Below, one piece after another: positions 30,599 through 37,639 of a stretch of 37,639 nt of DNA (positions within the stretch are counted from its first letter, which is position 1; the number at the start of each line of letters is the position of its first letter). This DNA is from Vicinamibacteria bacterium. GTDB lineage: Bacteria; Acidobacteriota; Vicinamibacteria; Fen-336. The translations under genes and the position numbers were made by a program. The stretch lies in contig JAMPXO010000039.1 of the NCBI GenBank assembly GCA_023701125.1, forward strand, positions 1 through 37,639, given 5' to 3'. The notes beneath the pieces are model-generated. The model saw only the letters and a program-made list of their open reading frames with translations. It was not told the origin of the DNA and did not search any database.

Positions 30599-32239
30599 TC
30601 AGGGCCAGCGCGTGCTGCTGCCGTCGGTGGCCCGCACGTCGAAGACGTAGGTGAGCGGCACGCCCATCCGCTCGACCACGTGCAGCAGCTGGCCCTTGAC
30701 CCGCTTGTGGCAGTCGTAGCGCGTCGTGGCCAGCATGATGTCGCGCGGCTCGTTGATGAAGACCGAGACGAAGCGGTCGTCGTGGGCGCGCTCCACGAAG
30801 TAGCCGCTCAGGAACGTGTTGCTGCAGTTGGCAACGCGCAGCGGGCGATCCGCGGCGGGCGGGTGCGCGAGCAGCCACTCGACCCCTTCGCGGTACGACA
30901 GGCCCCAGTAGTCGGTCTCGAAGGCCTGGGCACCGCCCGCGAGCCCACCGCCGAACAGCCGGTTGAAGTGCAGGCCCTGGTACGGGTGGAGGGCGACCAT
31001 GTCCAGCGCGGTGCGGCCGACCAGGACCAGCACCAGCCCCAGCGTCGCCACCGCGAGCCCGGGTCGGCGGATGCGCTGCAACGCCGCCGCCGTGCCCCAG
31101 CCGAGGCACACCGCGAGCGGCGGCACGACGAAGAGCAGGTGGCGGATGCCGTCGTACAACACCGTCCCGCGTGTGATCACCAGCAAGAGCGGAACGGCGC
31201 CGGCCGCCACCAGCATCGCCGCCAGGATCACGGGCGGGCGAAGGACCCACTCGACGAGCGGCCGCCGACGGCCGGCCAGCGCCCAGGCGACGACGCCGGC
31301 GACCGACACGACAGCCGTGAAGAACCAGGCCTCGGGCAGCGTGACCCCGAACCAGACGGGCGCGTAGTTCCAGGGCAGGCTCTCGGAGTAGACCGTGCGG
31401 CCCATGAACTTGAGCGGGCCCATCCACTCGAGGATGCGGCTGTGCGCGAACGCGACCCGGATCGGCCCCAGCAGCGGGTCGGTCTGGGCATAGGGCCAGC
31501 ACACCAGGACCAGCAGCCAGGCGGTGGCCACGGACCACAGTGCCGGGATCTCCATCCGCCGGGCGAGTTGGACCGCGTGGGACCAGCCCTTGCCCGCGGC
31601 GGCGCAGGCGACGGCGCCGGCCCAGGCCAGGCCCATCGAGAAGAACCCGATCAGGCCTGCGACCCGCACCGACATCGCGAGCCCGATCGCGAAGCCGGGA
31701 AGCAGGCCGCTCGACCACCTCGCCCGCTGGGGGTCGGGCCAGGTGCGGACGATGACCGCGAGGGCGATCAACGACAGCACCGCGAACGGCAGGTCGCGCG
31801 GGTTGGTGAAGGCGTGGCCGTAGTACACGGGCGTCGTGGCCAGCAGCAGGGCGGAGAGGAAGCCGGCGAGCGGGCCGCCGAGGCGGGCGCCGAGCCAGCC
31901 GGCGGTGGCGACGCCCAGCCAGCCGATCAGCGCGGTGAACACCCGCAGCATCTCGAATGGACCGAGGCCGACGAGGCGATCGGCCAACAGCGCGGGCACG
32001 ACGACGAGTCCGCCGTAGAGCCAGTAGTTGCCCTGCTCGAGGATGCGGCGGTCGCTGAAGCCCGAGCTGTACCAGGTGAGGATGCGCTCGCCCTGCTCCT
32101 GGACGTGCTCCAGGTCCCAGCTCAGCCCGTAGTCACCGATCGTCGCTGCGCCGACGGCCACGAGCCCGACCAGCAGCAGGGCCGTCGCGGCGTTCCACCG
32201 CCGGTCCAGGGCCCAGTGACCTCGCTTTGCTTCGTCCAT
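30599..32239 (-). CDS. GT39/PMT-like polytopic glycosyltransferase
   Basis: This 546-residue membrane protein has about eleven hydrophobic segments and the GT-C layout. ATG 32239 gives MDEAKRGHWALDRRWNAAT followed by the first TM (LLLVGLVAVGAATIG). The first external loop carries DYGLSWDLEHVQEQG, with the acidic residues expected for lipid-phosphosugar-dependent GT-C enzymes, then a long loop with FSDRRILEQGNYWLYGGL. Further segments include AGFLSALLLATTPVYYGHAF (with TNPRDLPF after it), GLAMSVRVAGLIGFFSMGLA and RHLLFVVPPLAVCLG. The C-terminal ~120 residues form a soluble domain (HPYQGLHFNRLFGG, FVSVFINEPRDIML). Donor and acceptor are unknown. Divergent from the next plus-strand gene by 71 bp. 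Confidence 0.85.
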   Translation of the reverse strand: MDEAKRGHWALDRRWNAATALLLVGLVAVGAATIGDYGLSWDLEHVQEQGERILTWYSSGFSDRRILEQGNYWLYGGLVVVPALLADRLVGLGPFEMLRVFTALIGWLGVATAGWLGARLGGPLAGFLSALLLATTPVYYGHAFTNPRDLPFAVLSLIALAVIVRTWPDPQRARWSSGLLPGFAIGLAMSVRVAGLIGFFSMGLAWAGAVACAAAGKGWSHAVQLARRMEIPALWSVATAWLLVLVCWPYAQTDPLLGPIRVAFAHSRILEWMGPLKFMGRTVYSESLPWNYAPVWFGVTLPEAWFFTAVVSVAGVVAWALAGRRRPLVEWVLRPPVILAAMLVAAGAVPLLLVITRGTVLYDGIRHLLFVVPPLAVCLGWGTAAALQRIRRPGLAVATLGLVLVLVGRTALDMVALHPYQGLHFNRLFGGGLAGGAQAFETDYWGLSYREGVEWLLAHPPAADRPLRVANCSNTFLSGYFVERAHDDRFVSVFINEPRDIMLATTRYDCHKRVKGQLLHVVERMGVPLTYVFDVRATDGSSTRWP

Positions 32240-32310
32240 CGGGCCGGATCTTTTCACGTCCGGGCCCGACGCTGGTCGCCTCGGGCCCCGAGCCGCTACG
32301 ATCGGCGGCC

Positions 32311-32988
32311 ATGAACACCCCCGCCTCCGCCGCACTCCTGCGTCGCCTGCTGTGGATCAACATCGGCGTCCACGTCGCCGCGCTCGCCTTCGCCGCCCTC
32401 GGCATGCGGCCGGGCACACCGGCGATGCCGCTCGCCGAGCGGATGGCCTTTCTCGCCACGGCTCCGCTGGGCTGGACGCTGGGCTGGGGACTGTGGACGG
32501 GCTGCGCGATGGCGAACCTCGCCTTCATCGCCGCGCTCGCCAGCCGCGCCCCGCGCACAGCACCGCTGGCCGAGCTGGCGGTGCCGCTGGCGGTCGCCGG
32601 GGCCGCGGTGGACCTGATCTGGGACACGGTGCACATCGTCGTCCTGCCGCTGCTCGCCGCGCAGGGCCCGGACGCCGCCGGCACCTTCCTCGCCGTCGAG
32701 CGCATGGCGTGGGCCGTCGGCGCGATCGTCGCCAACGGCTTCTACTCGACGGCGACGCTGCTGGTGACGTTGTCGCTGGCCGCAGCCGGCCTGATCCCCG
32801 AGCGGGCGCGGCTGCTGGGCATCGCCACTTTCGCCCTCGGCATGCTGATGTGCGTCGCCGGCTTCACCGGCGTGCCGTTCCACCTCGAGGCGGTCTCGGG
32901 GCCCACGATCCTGGTCTTCTGCGCCTGGAACTACGCCGCGGGCGAGGCCTTCGCGCGCGGGTCGGTGGACGAAGCCGACCGCGCGTGA
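32311..32988 (+). CDS. Hypothetical membrane protein (about six TM segments)
   Basis: This is a 225-residue hydrophobic protein starting at ATG 32311, with no obvious ribosome site. Segments visible are LWINIGVHVAALAFAALGM, LGWTLGWGLWTGCAMANLAFIAAL, LAVPLAVAGAAVDLIWDTVHIVVLPLLAA, AWAVGAIVANGFYSTATLLVTLSLA, IATFALGMLMCVAGF and TILVFCAWNYAAGEAF. I cannot name a family. Polar residues inside segments (D-x-x-W-D-T-V-H) could be functional. It overlaps the dehydrogenase-like gene by 4 bp (GTGA), so the two products are probably made together. Confidence 0.72.
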   Translation: MNTPASAALLRRLLWINIGVHVAALAFAALGMRPGTPAMPLAERMAFLATAPLGWTLGWGLWTGCAMANLAFIAALASRAPRTAPLAELAVPLAVAGAAVDLIWDTVHIVVLPLLAAQGPDAAGTFLAVERMAWAVGAIVANGFYSTATLLVTLSLAAAGLIPERARLLGIATFALGMLMCVAGFTGVPFHLEAVSGPTILVFCAWNYAAGEAFARGSVDEADRA

Positions 32989-34091
32989 AGCCGAGCTCGG
33001 ACCGCGTCCTCGTTTTCGGCGGAGCCGGCGTCTTCGGTGGTCACGTCGGCCGCGAACTGGCTCGCCGCGGCGCGCGGGTGACGATCGCCGGTCGCGACGG
33101 CGCGATGGCTGCGACGGCGGCAGCGGCATTGCCCGCGGTCGCGGCCGGTCCCCACGGCTCGGTCGCGGTCGACGTCACGGACAAGGCGGCCGTGCTGCGC
33201 GCCCTCGCGGGGCACGCCGTGGTCGCCCACTGCGCGGGCCCCTTCCGCGAGCTGGGTGAAGGGCTTGTGGAGGCGGCGCTCGAGGCCCACTGCCACCTCG
33301 TGGACATCGCCGACGACCGCGGCTACCTGCGCCAGGTTCGGGCCCGCAGCGACGCCTTCGCGGCCGCCGGCCTGGTGGCGGTGACCGGGGCCTCGAGCCT
33401 GCCGGGGATCTCGGGCGCGCTCGCGCTGTTGGCGAACGAGGGTGCGCCGGGCGAGGGCCCGCCGCAGCGGGCGCGGGTCACGCTGTTCATCGGCAACGAC
33501 AACGACAAGGGCGGGGCGGCGATCCGCTCCGCGGTGGCCTCGATCGGGCGCCCGCTCGACACGCCGCAGGGCCCGGTGCGCGGCTTCGGCGATCGCGAGG
33601 TCGTGCGCCTGCCGGAACCGTTCGGCCGCCGCACGGTCTGCAACTTCGACGCTCCCGACCTCGACCTGCTGCCCGGGCTCGTCGGTGCCCGCGACGTCTC
33701 GGTCAAGGTCGGCTTCGAGCTTCGCATCGCGACCGCCGGCTTCGCGCTGCTCGCCGCCCTCGGCAGCGGTTGGGGCGAGCGCACGGCGCGACTGCTCGAA
33801 GGCATGGGCCGCCTGGGCCGCCGGCTCGGCGGCTGCTCCGGCGGCGCGGTGCTCGTGGAGTTGTTCTTCCAGAGCGGGCGCGTCGCCCGCGCGGCTCTCT
33901 CGGGTGCTCAGGACGGGCAGCGGATGGCGGCGCTCCCTTGCGCGCTCGCCGCGCGGGCCCTGCTCGATCGACCCGCATCCGACGCGACGGCGCCGCGCGG
34001 CACGCTGCTCGCCTTCGAGCTGCTCGGCGTGCGACCGATGCTCGAAAGCCTGGTCGCGGCGGGCTACACGCTCACGAGCCCGGAGGCGTGA
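32985..34091 (+). CDS. Saccharopine-dehydrogenase-like NAD(P)-binding protein
   Basis: This is a 368-residue cytoplasmic protein with an N-terminal Rossmann fold: RVLVFGGAGVFGGHVGRELA (GGxGxFG) and ARVTIAGRDGAM near residue 40, then VAVDVTDKAAVLRAL and VVAHCAGPFRELGEGLVEAAL, a close match to the NADP-binding domain of saccharopine-dehydrogenase-like proteins and their trans-acting enoyl reductase relatives. The central part has HLVDIADDRGYLRQV and ASSLPGISGALA. The second half is less conserved and ends in an LLAFELLGVRPMLESL helix. These proteins act as reductases on diverse substrates, so lysine metabolism is not implied. The GTG start overlaps the upstream membrane gene's stop, indicating coupling. 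Confidence 0.85.
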   Translation: MKPSSDRVLVFGGAGVFGGHVGRELARRGARVTIAGRDGAMAATAAAALPAVAAGPHGSVAVDVTDKAAVLRALAGHAVVAHCAGPFRELGEGLVEAALEAHCHLVDIADDRGYLRQVRARSDAFAAAGLVAVTGASSLPGISGALALLANEGAPGEGPPQRARVTLFIGNDNDKGGAAIRSAVASIGRPLDTPQGPVRGFGDREVVRLPEPFGRRTVCNFDAPDLDLLPGLVGARDVSVKVGFELRIATAGFALLAALGSGWGERTARLLEGMGRLGRRLGGCSGGAVLVELFFQSGRVARAALSGAQDGQRMAALPCALAARALLDRPASDATAPRGTLLAFELLGVRPMLESLVAAGYTLTSPEA

Positions 34092-34450
34092 GCGCTCGCG
34101 GCCGGGCCAGCAGCGCGCGGGCGCTCCGGGCCAACGCGAGGAAGCCCAGCCCAGCGCGTAGACGACGGCCGCCCCCCCTTCCCCGCTGGCGGCTGGCCGG
34201 GAGCCGCGAGCTGAACGCGAGTGGACGCTGCCGATCCGGCCCCTGGCCGCGCTTGCGCACGACACGACAGCGCTCGGCGACCAGCGCTCCGTCGGGCAGG
34301 CCGACCGCGGGGCGTCCGGCCGCGGTGCGCCCACGGGCGTGTCGTCGTGGGCCAGCGGCGCGGCCGGGGCGCGTCCTGGGCCCTCGTGAAGCCGCCCGCG
34401 CCACCTCCGCTCGGCCTGCGCTGCCGAACCTCGGCGACGCTGGCCCGCGA
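34092..34450. other. 359-bp gene-free stretch, possible decayed gene remnant
   Basis: No convincing gene is present. On the minus strand one frame (roughly 34350-34200) keeps coding-like wobble-GC use and reads AVGLPDGALVAERC and PLAFSSRLPASRQ, then continues into GAGLGFLALARSARALL. This has the feel of a degraded protein, but it lacks a credible start, domain or length. It separates the convergent ends of the dehydrogenase-like and VOC genes. A poly-C run (34172-34179) is present. No T-tract terminator was seen. Confidence 0.4.
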
Positions 34451-35359
34451 TCACTTCGCGTCGAATGCCGCCTGCAAGGTGGCAATGTCGAGCTTGCCCA
34501 TGCGCAGCAGGGCTTCGAAGGCGCGATCGCGGGCGGCGGCGTCCTCACTCGCGAACCACTGCTCGGCCTGGCGGGGCACGATCTGCCACGACACGCCGAA
34601 GCGGTCCTTCAGCCAGCCGCAGGGGCCCGGCTCGCCGCCGTCTGCGGTCAACGCGCTCCAGTAGTGGTCCACCTCGCGCTGGTCCGCGCACATCACCTGC
34701 AGCGAGACCGCCTCGTTGAACGCGAAGCCGTGGGGGAAGTGGCTGTCGGCGGCGATCATGTCCTGGCCCGCGAGCCGGAAGCGGCCGTGCTTGATCGCGC
34801 CGACCGGGCCTTCGCCCTCCTCGTAGCGCGCGAAGTCGTCGAGGGCGCTGCCGGGGAAAGCGGCGACGTACGCGCGCATCGCCTCTTCCGCGCGACCGGC
34901 CTGCGCGCCGACGAACATCAGGCTGGGCACGATCGAGGAGCCGCCGATGGCGGGCCGGTTGGTCAGCACCTGCCACGACACGCCGAAGCGGTCCTGGACC
35001 CAGCCGTAGCGCTCGCTCCACGGGTAGGCGTCGATCGGCATCAGCACGGAGCCGCCGTCGGCGAGCGCTTCGAACAGCGTGTTCGCCGCATTCGCGGTCG
35101 CCACGTGAACGAAGAAGGAGAGGCTGGGGTTGATCGTGAACGCCGGGCCGCCATTGAGGGCGGTGAAGCGCCGCCCGGCGATCTCGAACTCGACGGTGAG
35201 CACGCTGCCGCGCGGCCGGCCGACGGGGTTGTCGAACGACTCGGGGTAATGCGAGACGGCGACCACGCGCCCCGCGGGGAAGGTCCGCGTGTAGAACGCC
35301 GCAGCTTCTTCCGCATGGTGGTCGAGCCACAGGCACGGCACGATCGGATCGTGAGCCAT
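34451..35359 (-). CDS. Tandem PhnB-type VOC (glyoxalase-fold) protein
   Basis: This is a 302-residue protein of two homologous PhnB/3-demethylubiquinone-methyltransferase-like VOC domains. Domain 1 (about 1-145) has PCLWLDHHAEEAAAFYTRTF, VGRPRGSVLTVEFEIAG, TALNGGPAF and YGWVQDRFGVSWQVL. Domain 2 (about 155-300) has PSLMFVGAQAGRAEEAMRAY, FRLAGQDMIAADS, FNEAVSLQVMCAD and GWLKDRFGVSWQIVPRQ. The YxDRFGVSWQ signatures repeat 160 residues apart. Single-domain members are ~150 residues, so this is a fused duplication. Function of the family is mostly unknown (some bind metals or small ligands). ATG 35359 lies 17 bp from the hairpin after the M16 gene, so its promoter position is unclear and read-through is possible. 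Confidence 0.9.
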   Translation of the reverse strand: MAHDPIVPCLWLDHHAEEAAAFYTRTFPAGRVVAVSHYPESFDNPVGRPRGSVLTVEFEIAGRRFTALNGGPAFTINPSLSFFVHVATANAANTLFEALADGGSVLMPIDAYPWSERYGWVQDRFGVSWQVLTNRPAIGGSSIVPSLMFVGAQAGRAEEAMRAYVAAFPGSALDDFARYEEGEGPVGAIKHGRFRLAGQDMIAADSHFPHGFAFNEAVSLQVMCADQREVDHYWSALTADGGEPGPCGWLKDRFGVSWQIVPRQAEQWFASEDAAARDRAFEALLRMGKLDIATLQAAFDAK

Positions 35360-35375
35360 GCGGAAATCGTACAAC

Positions 35376-35406
35376 CCCTCCGCCCGCATCCAACGCGGGC
35401 GGAGGG
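35376..35406 (-). terminator. Perfect 12-bp hairpin after the M16 genes
   Basis: CCCTCCGCCCGC (35376-35387) and GCGGGCGGAGGG (35395-35406) pair perfectly around ATCCAAC. On the minus strand it lies 11 bp after the M16 stop and is followed by a GTTGT stretch but no clear T-tract. It could terminate, or attenuate transcription into the VOC gene only 17 bp further on. Confidence 0.55.
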
Positions 35407-35417
35407 CTTGGAGCGGA

Positions 35418-36818
35418 CTACTTCTTGCCGGGGGCGAGCTGCTCGTCGACCAGCTTCTTGTCGCCGACGATGACGATCGCCATGTCCTCGTCGCGCAGGT
35501 GCTTCTTCGCCATCTCGCTGACCTGGGCGGGCGTCACCGCCTGGACCTTGGCCACGAACTCCTTCAGGTAGCTCTCCGGCAGGCCCTGGGCCTCGAGGAA
35601 TTGGAGCTGGCCGAGCAGGCCCGCGCGCGACGAGTTCTGCAGCACGAACGTGCCCGCGATGTAGTTGCGGACGCCGGCCAGCTCCTGCTCGGACGGCGGC
35701 TCGGCCTGCAGCTTGTCGATCTCGTAGAAGATCTCCTTCAGCGAGGCGGCCGTGACGGCCGTCGTCACGTCGGCCTGCTCGACCCAGTACGCGTCGCCGC
35801 GGCGGGTCGAGAGCTGGGCGTTGGGCGAGTACGTGTAGCCCTTCTGCTCGCGGATGTTGGCGGTGATGCGCGAGCCGAAGTAGCCGCCGAGCAGGGTGTG
35901 GGTGACCAGCAGCGGCACGTAGTCGGGGTGCGACGGCGGCACCACCGGCAGGCCCATCAGGATCGTCGACTGCACGGCGCCCGGGCGGTCGAGCACGTCG
36001 ATCGTGCGGTCGCCCTTCGCCGCGGCCTTCGGCGCGACCGCCGCGCCGCCGCCCTTCCAGTCGCCGAAGGCCTTGCGCACGGCGGCCTCGACCGCCGCGG
36101 CGTCGAAGCGGCCGGAGACGTACAGCGCCGCTCGGGTCGGACCGTAGTGGGCGGCGTGGAACGCCCGGACCTGGGCCAGCGTGTAGGCCTCGACCGCGCC
36201 GTCCTTCGGCAGGATGCGGCCGTACGGGTGGTCGCCGTAGAGCAGCGTGCGGAACCGCTCCTGGGCGAGCTGCTGCGGCTGCTGCCGCGAGATCGCCAGG
36301 TTGCGGGAGAGATCGGCCTTGACCCGCGCCAGCTCCGCCTCGGGCAGCGCTGGGCTCTGGGCCAGCTCGGCGACGAGCGCCGCCATCTCCGTGGCGGACT
36401 CCGACAGCGCCTCGCCGACGATCTCGGTGTCGTCCGGGCCGACGGCGACGTTGTACGTGCCGCCCATCGCCGCGGCGGCCCCGGCCAGCGCGGTGGCGTT
36501 GCGGGTGGTGGTGCCCTCGGCGACGAGCTGGCCGACCACGTCGGCGAGCCAGATCTCGTCGGCCTTCTCGAACACGTTGCCGGCGCGGATCACCAGCTCG
36601 TAGCGGACCTTGGGCACGTCGCCCCACGGCACGAAGGTGACGCTGAGGCCGTTGGCGAGCTTGAAGGTCTTCGCAGCCGGCACCGTGAAGGCCCTGGCGG
36701 GGCCCGCGGCCGGCGGCGCCTGCTTCGGGGGCGCGTTGGGAGCCGGCGCCTGGGCGCTCGCGGGCACCGCCAGCACAGCGATCAGCAGGGAGGAGGTGAA
36801 CATTCGCATGCGGTTCAT
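35418..36818 (-). CDS. Secreted M16-family protein, non-catalytic partner (HxxEH lost)
   Basis: This is a 466-residue protein of the M16 (insulinase/processing-peptidase) fold with signal peptide MFTSSLLIAVLAVPASAQA (start ATG 36818, GAGGTGA ribosome site upstream). Fold motifs are visible: KTFKLANGLSVTFVPW, then VRYELVIRAGNVFEK, RKAFGDWKGG and a second-half LLGGYFGSRITANIREQKGYTYSP. The position where active members have HxxEH reads LADVVGQLVAEGT, with Asp and Gln in place of His, so zinc binding is lost. Such inactive halves pair with an active M16 subunit, like alpha and beta processing-peptidase subunits. The upstream gene 11 bp away on the same strand is the likely active partner. The Arg/Tyr pair at the C-terminal domain (RxxxxYTY) is retained. 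Confidence 0.92.
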   Translation of the reverse strand: MNRMRMFTSSLLIAVLAVPASAQAPAPNAPPKQAPPAAGPARAFTVPAAKTFKLANGLSVTFVPWGDVPKVRYELVIRAGNVFEKADEIWLADVVGQLVAEGTTTRNATALAGAAAAMGGTYNVAVGPDDTEIVGEALSESATEMAALVAELAQSPALPEAELARVKADLSRNLAISRQQPQQLAQERFRTLLYGDHPYGRILPKDGAVEAYTLAQVRAFHAAHYGPTRAALYVSGRFDAAAVEAAVRKAFGDWKGGGAAVAPKAAAKGDRTIDVLDRPGAVQSTILMGLPVVPPSHPDYVPLLVTHTLLGGYFGSRITANIREQKGYTYSPNAQLSTRRGDAYWVEQADVTTAVTAASLKEIFYEIDKLQAEPPSEQELAGVRNYIAGTFVLQNSSRAGLLGQLQFLEAQGLPESYLKEFVAKVQAVTPAQVSEMAKKHLRDEDMAIVIVGDKKLVDEQLAPGKK

Positions 36819-36829
36819 GGTCGTCACCT

Positions 36830-37639
36830 CTACTTCTTCTGCGCCGCCGCGGGCGCGGGCGCGGCCTTCGGTTCGAGCACCAGCACCGTGCGGTTGGTCG
36901 GCCGCAGGTACTCGCGCGCGGTCTTCTGGATCAGCTCGGGCGTCACCGCCTTGAACTCGTCCTCCAGCCGGTTGATGCGGGCGGGGTCGTCGTCGAACAG
37001 CGCCAGCGAGGCGAGCAGGTCGACCTTGCCGAAGCCGACGAACTGCTCCATCTCGTCGTACAGGCCCGAGCGGATCTTGACCATCGCGCGGTCGAGCGTC
37101 GCCTGGTCGACCGGCTTCTCCTGCAACGCCGCGATCTCCGCGTCGGCCGCCTTCAGGATCTCGTCCGCGCTCTTGCCCGGGTCGTGGATCACGAACCACG
37201 CCCACAGCGTCGGCCCGTTGATGTTGAACATGTTGCCGAGCAGCATGTTGATTCCGCCGTCGACGGAGCCGCTGAAGCCGTTCTTCTGCACCAGCGCCTG
37301 GTACAGCCGGCTGTCGCGGCCCTGGAGCAGGATCTGGTCGATCAGGCCCAGCGCCAGGTACTCGGGTGACTTGCGCGAGGGCGTCTTGTAGCCGACCGCG
37401 AGGCCGGGCCGGTTGGCCAGCGGGTCGGGCCGCGAGACGCGCTTCTCCTTCTCCTGGCGCGGCTCGGAGATGTCGGGCCGGGCCGCCAGTTCGACCCGCG
37501 GGATCGGCGCGAAGTACTTCTTCGTCCACGCCAGCGCCTGCTTCGGGTCGACGTCGCCGGCGATCACCAGCACCGCGTTGTTCGGGGCGTAGTACTGCTT
37601 GAAGAAGGCCTTCACGTCCGCGAGCGTCGCGGCGTCGAG
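36830..37639 (-). CDS. M16-family peptidase, C-terminal part (truncated by window edge)
   Basis: The minus-strand frame is open from the right edge, with the first visible residues LDAATLADVKAFFKQYYAPN, which is the standard end of the first M16 domain (KAFxxxYYAPNNAVLVIAGD). Then VDPKQALAWTKKYFAPIP and the second domain follow (GLAVGYKTPSRKSPEYLALGLID, LLQGRDSRLYQALVQKNGFS) to the stop at 36830. The HxxEH active site, if present, lies beyond the window. It is upstream of the inactive M16 partner by 11 bp, so the two probably form one operon and a heterodimer in the periplasm. Ala/Pro-rich tail (PKAAPAPAAAQKK). Confidence 0.9.
   Translation of the reverse strand, partial: LDAATLADVKAFFKQYYAPNNAVLVIAGDVDPKQALAWTKKYFAPIPRVELAARPDISEPRQEKEKRVSRPDPLANRPGLAVGYKTPSRKSPEYLALGLIDQILLQGRDSRLYQALVQKNGFSGSVDGGINMLLGNMFNINGPTLWAWFVIHDPGKSADEILKAADAEIAALQEKPVDQATLDRAMVKIRSGLYDEMEQFVGFGKVDLLASLALFDDDPARINRLEDEFKAVTPELIQKTAREYLRPTNRTVLVLEPKAAPAPAAAQKK

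Noticed and set aside
32985-34091. Lysine-pathway saccharopine dehydrogenase
   Set aside because: Only the NAD(P)-binding domain resembles that enzyme and no lysine-pathway gene is nearby.
1-37639. Prophage, transposon, tRNA, rRNA or secondary-metabolite cluster
   Set aside because: I found no integrase, transposase, structural phage gene, cloverleaf, rRNA sequence or PKS/NRPS modules on either strand.

Overview
The window is a very GC-rich, gene-dense bacterial chromosome segment. The gene families point to an Acidobacteriota-like organism, with Gemmatimonadota or Myxococcota as alternatives. The clues are a Pkn-type Ser/Thr kinase, a duplicated-domain FtsX/MacB permease without an ATPase, a large Asp-box (sortilin-like) exoprotein, paired M16 proteases, and an ECF sigma factor with a Cys-rich tail. 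This assignment is inferred from gene content only. I saw no rRNA, tRNA, CRISPR array, phage or transposase.

Layout. 1-1348 (minus): a membrane protein followed by a GNAT-like gene that runs off the left edge. 1422-6460 (plus): M20 amidohydrolase, Ser/Thr kinase, NodB polysaccharide deacetylase and M3-like metallopeptidase, the last three joined by 4-bp stop/start overlaps. 6519-15166 (minus, transcribed from 15166 down): RND efflux adaptor, HAE1 pump and NodT outer-membrane channel, then an AlkB-type monooxygenase, a DinB-fold protein and an S41 lipoprotein. A divergent ECF sigma gene (15273) faces this operon across a candidate ECF promoter. 16006-18821 (plus): a DUF4384-like secreted protein with a strong terminator, a glycine-zipper protein, a repeat array and a CaCA cation exchanger. 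18832-27394 (minus): ADOP permease, two-TM protein, lipoprotein-sorting-like protein, Asp-box protein and a MepA-LysM endopeptidase. 27555-30086 (plus): a rifampicin-phosphotransferase-like three-domain enzyme. 30095-32239 (minus): a GT39-like transferase and two small membrane proteins. 32311-34091 (plus): a membrane protein coupled to a saccharopine-dehydrogenase-like protein. 34451-37639 (minus): a double VOC protein and two M16 peptidases, one truncated by the right edge.

Main discovery candidate: a family of short structured repeats at five loci (1-203, 5444-5530, 6462-6503, 17435-17737, 23228-23293). Units share the same ends (start GGGGGTT[C/T]GG or GGGTCGG, end CCCGAC) and carry two hairpins, one of which shows compensatory changes around a fixed loop. 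Unit lengths are 87, 84, 66 and 42 bp, all multiples of three. Three loci lie in frame inside genes: a tandem array in the GNAT-like gene, one exact unit in the metallopeptidase, and a diverged unit forming the tail of the lipoprotein-sorting-like protein. The other two start within 2 bp of a stop codon. They look like protein-tolerated palindromic elements comparable in behaviour to Rickettsia palindromic elements, but of a different sequence.
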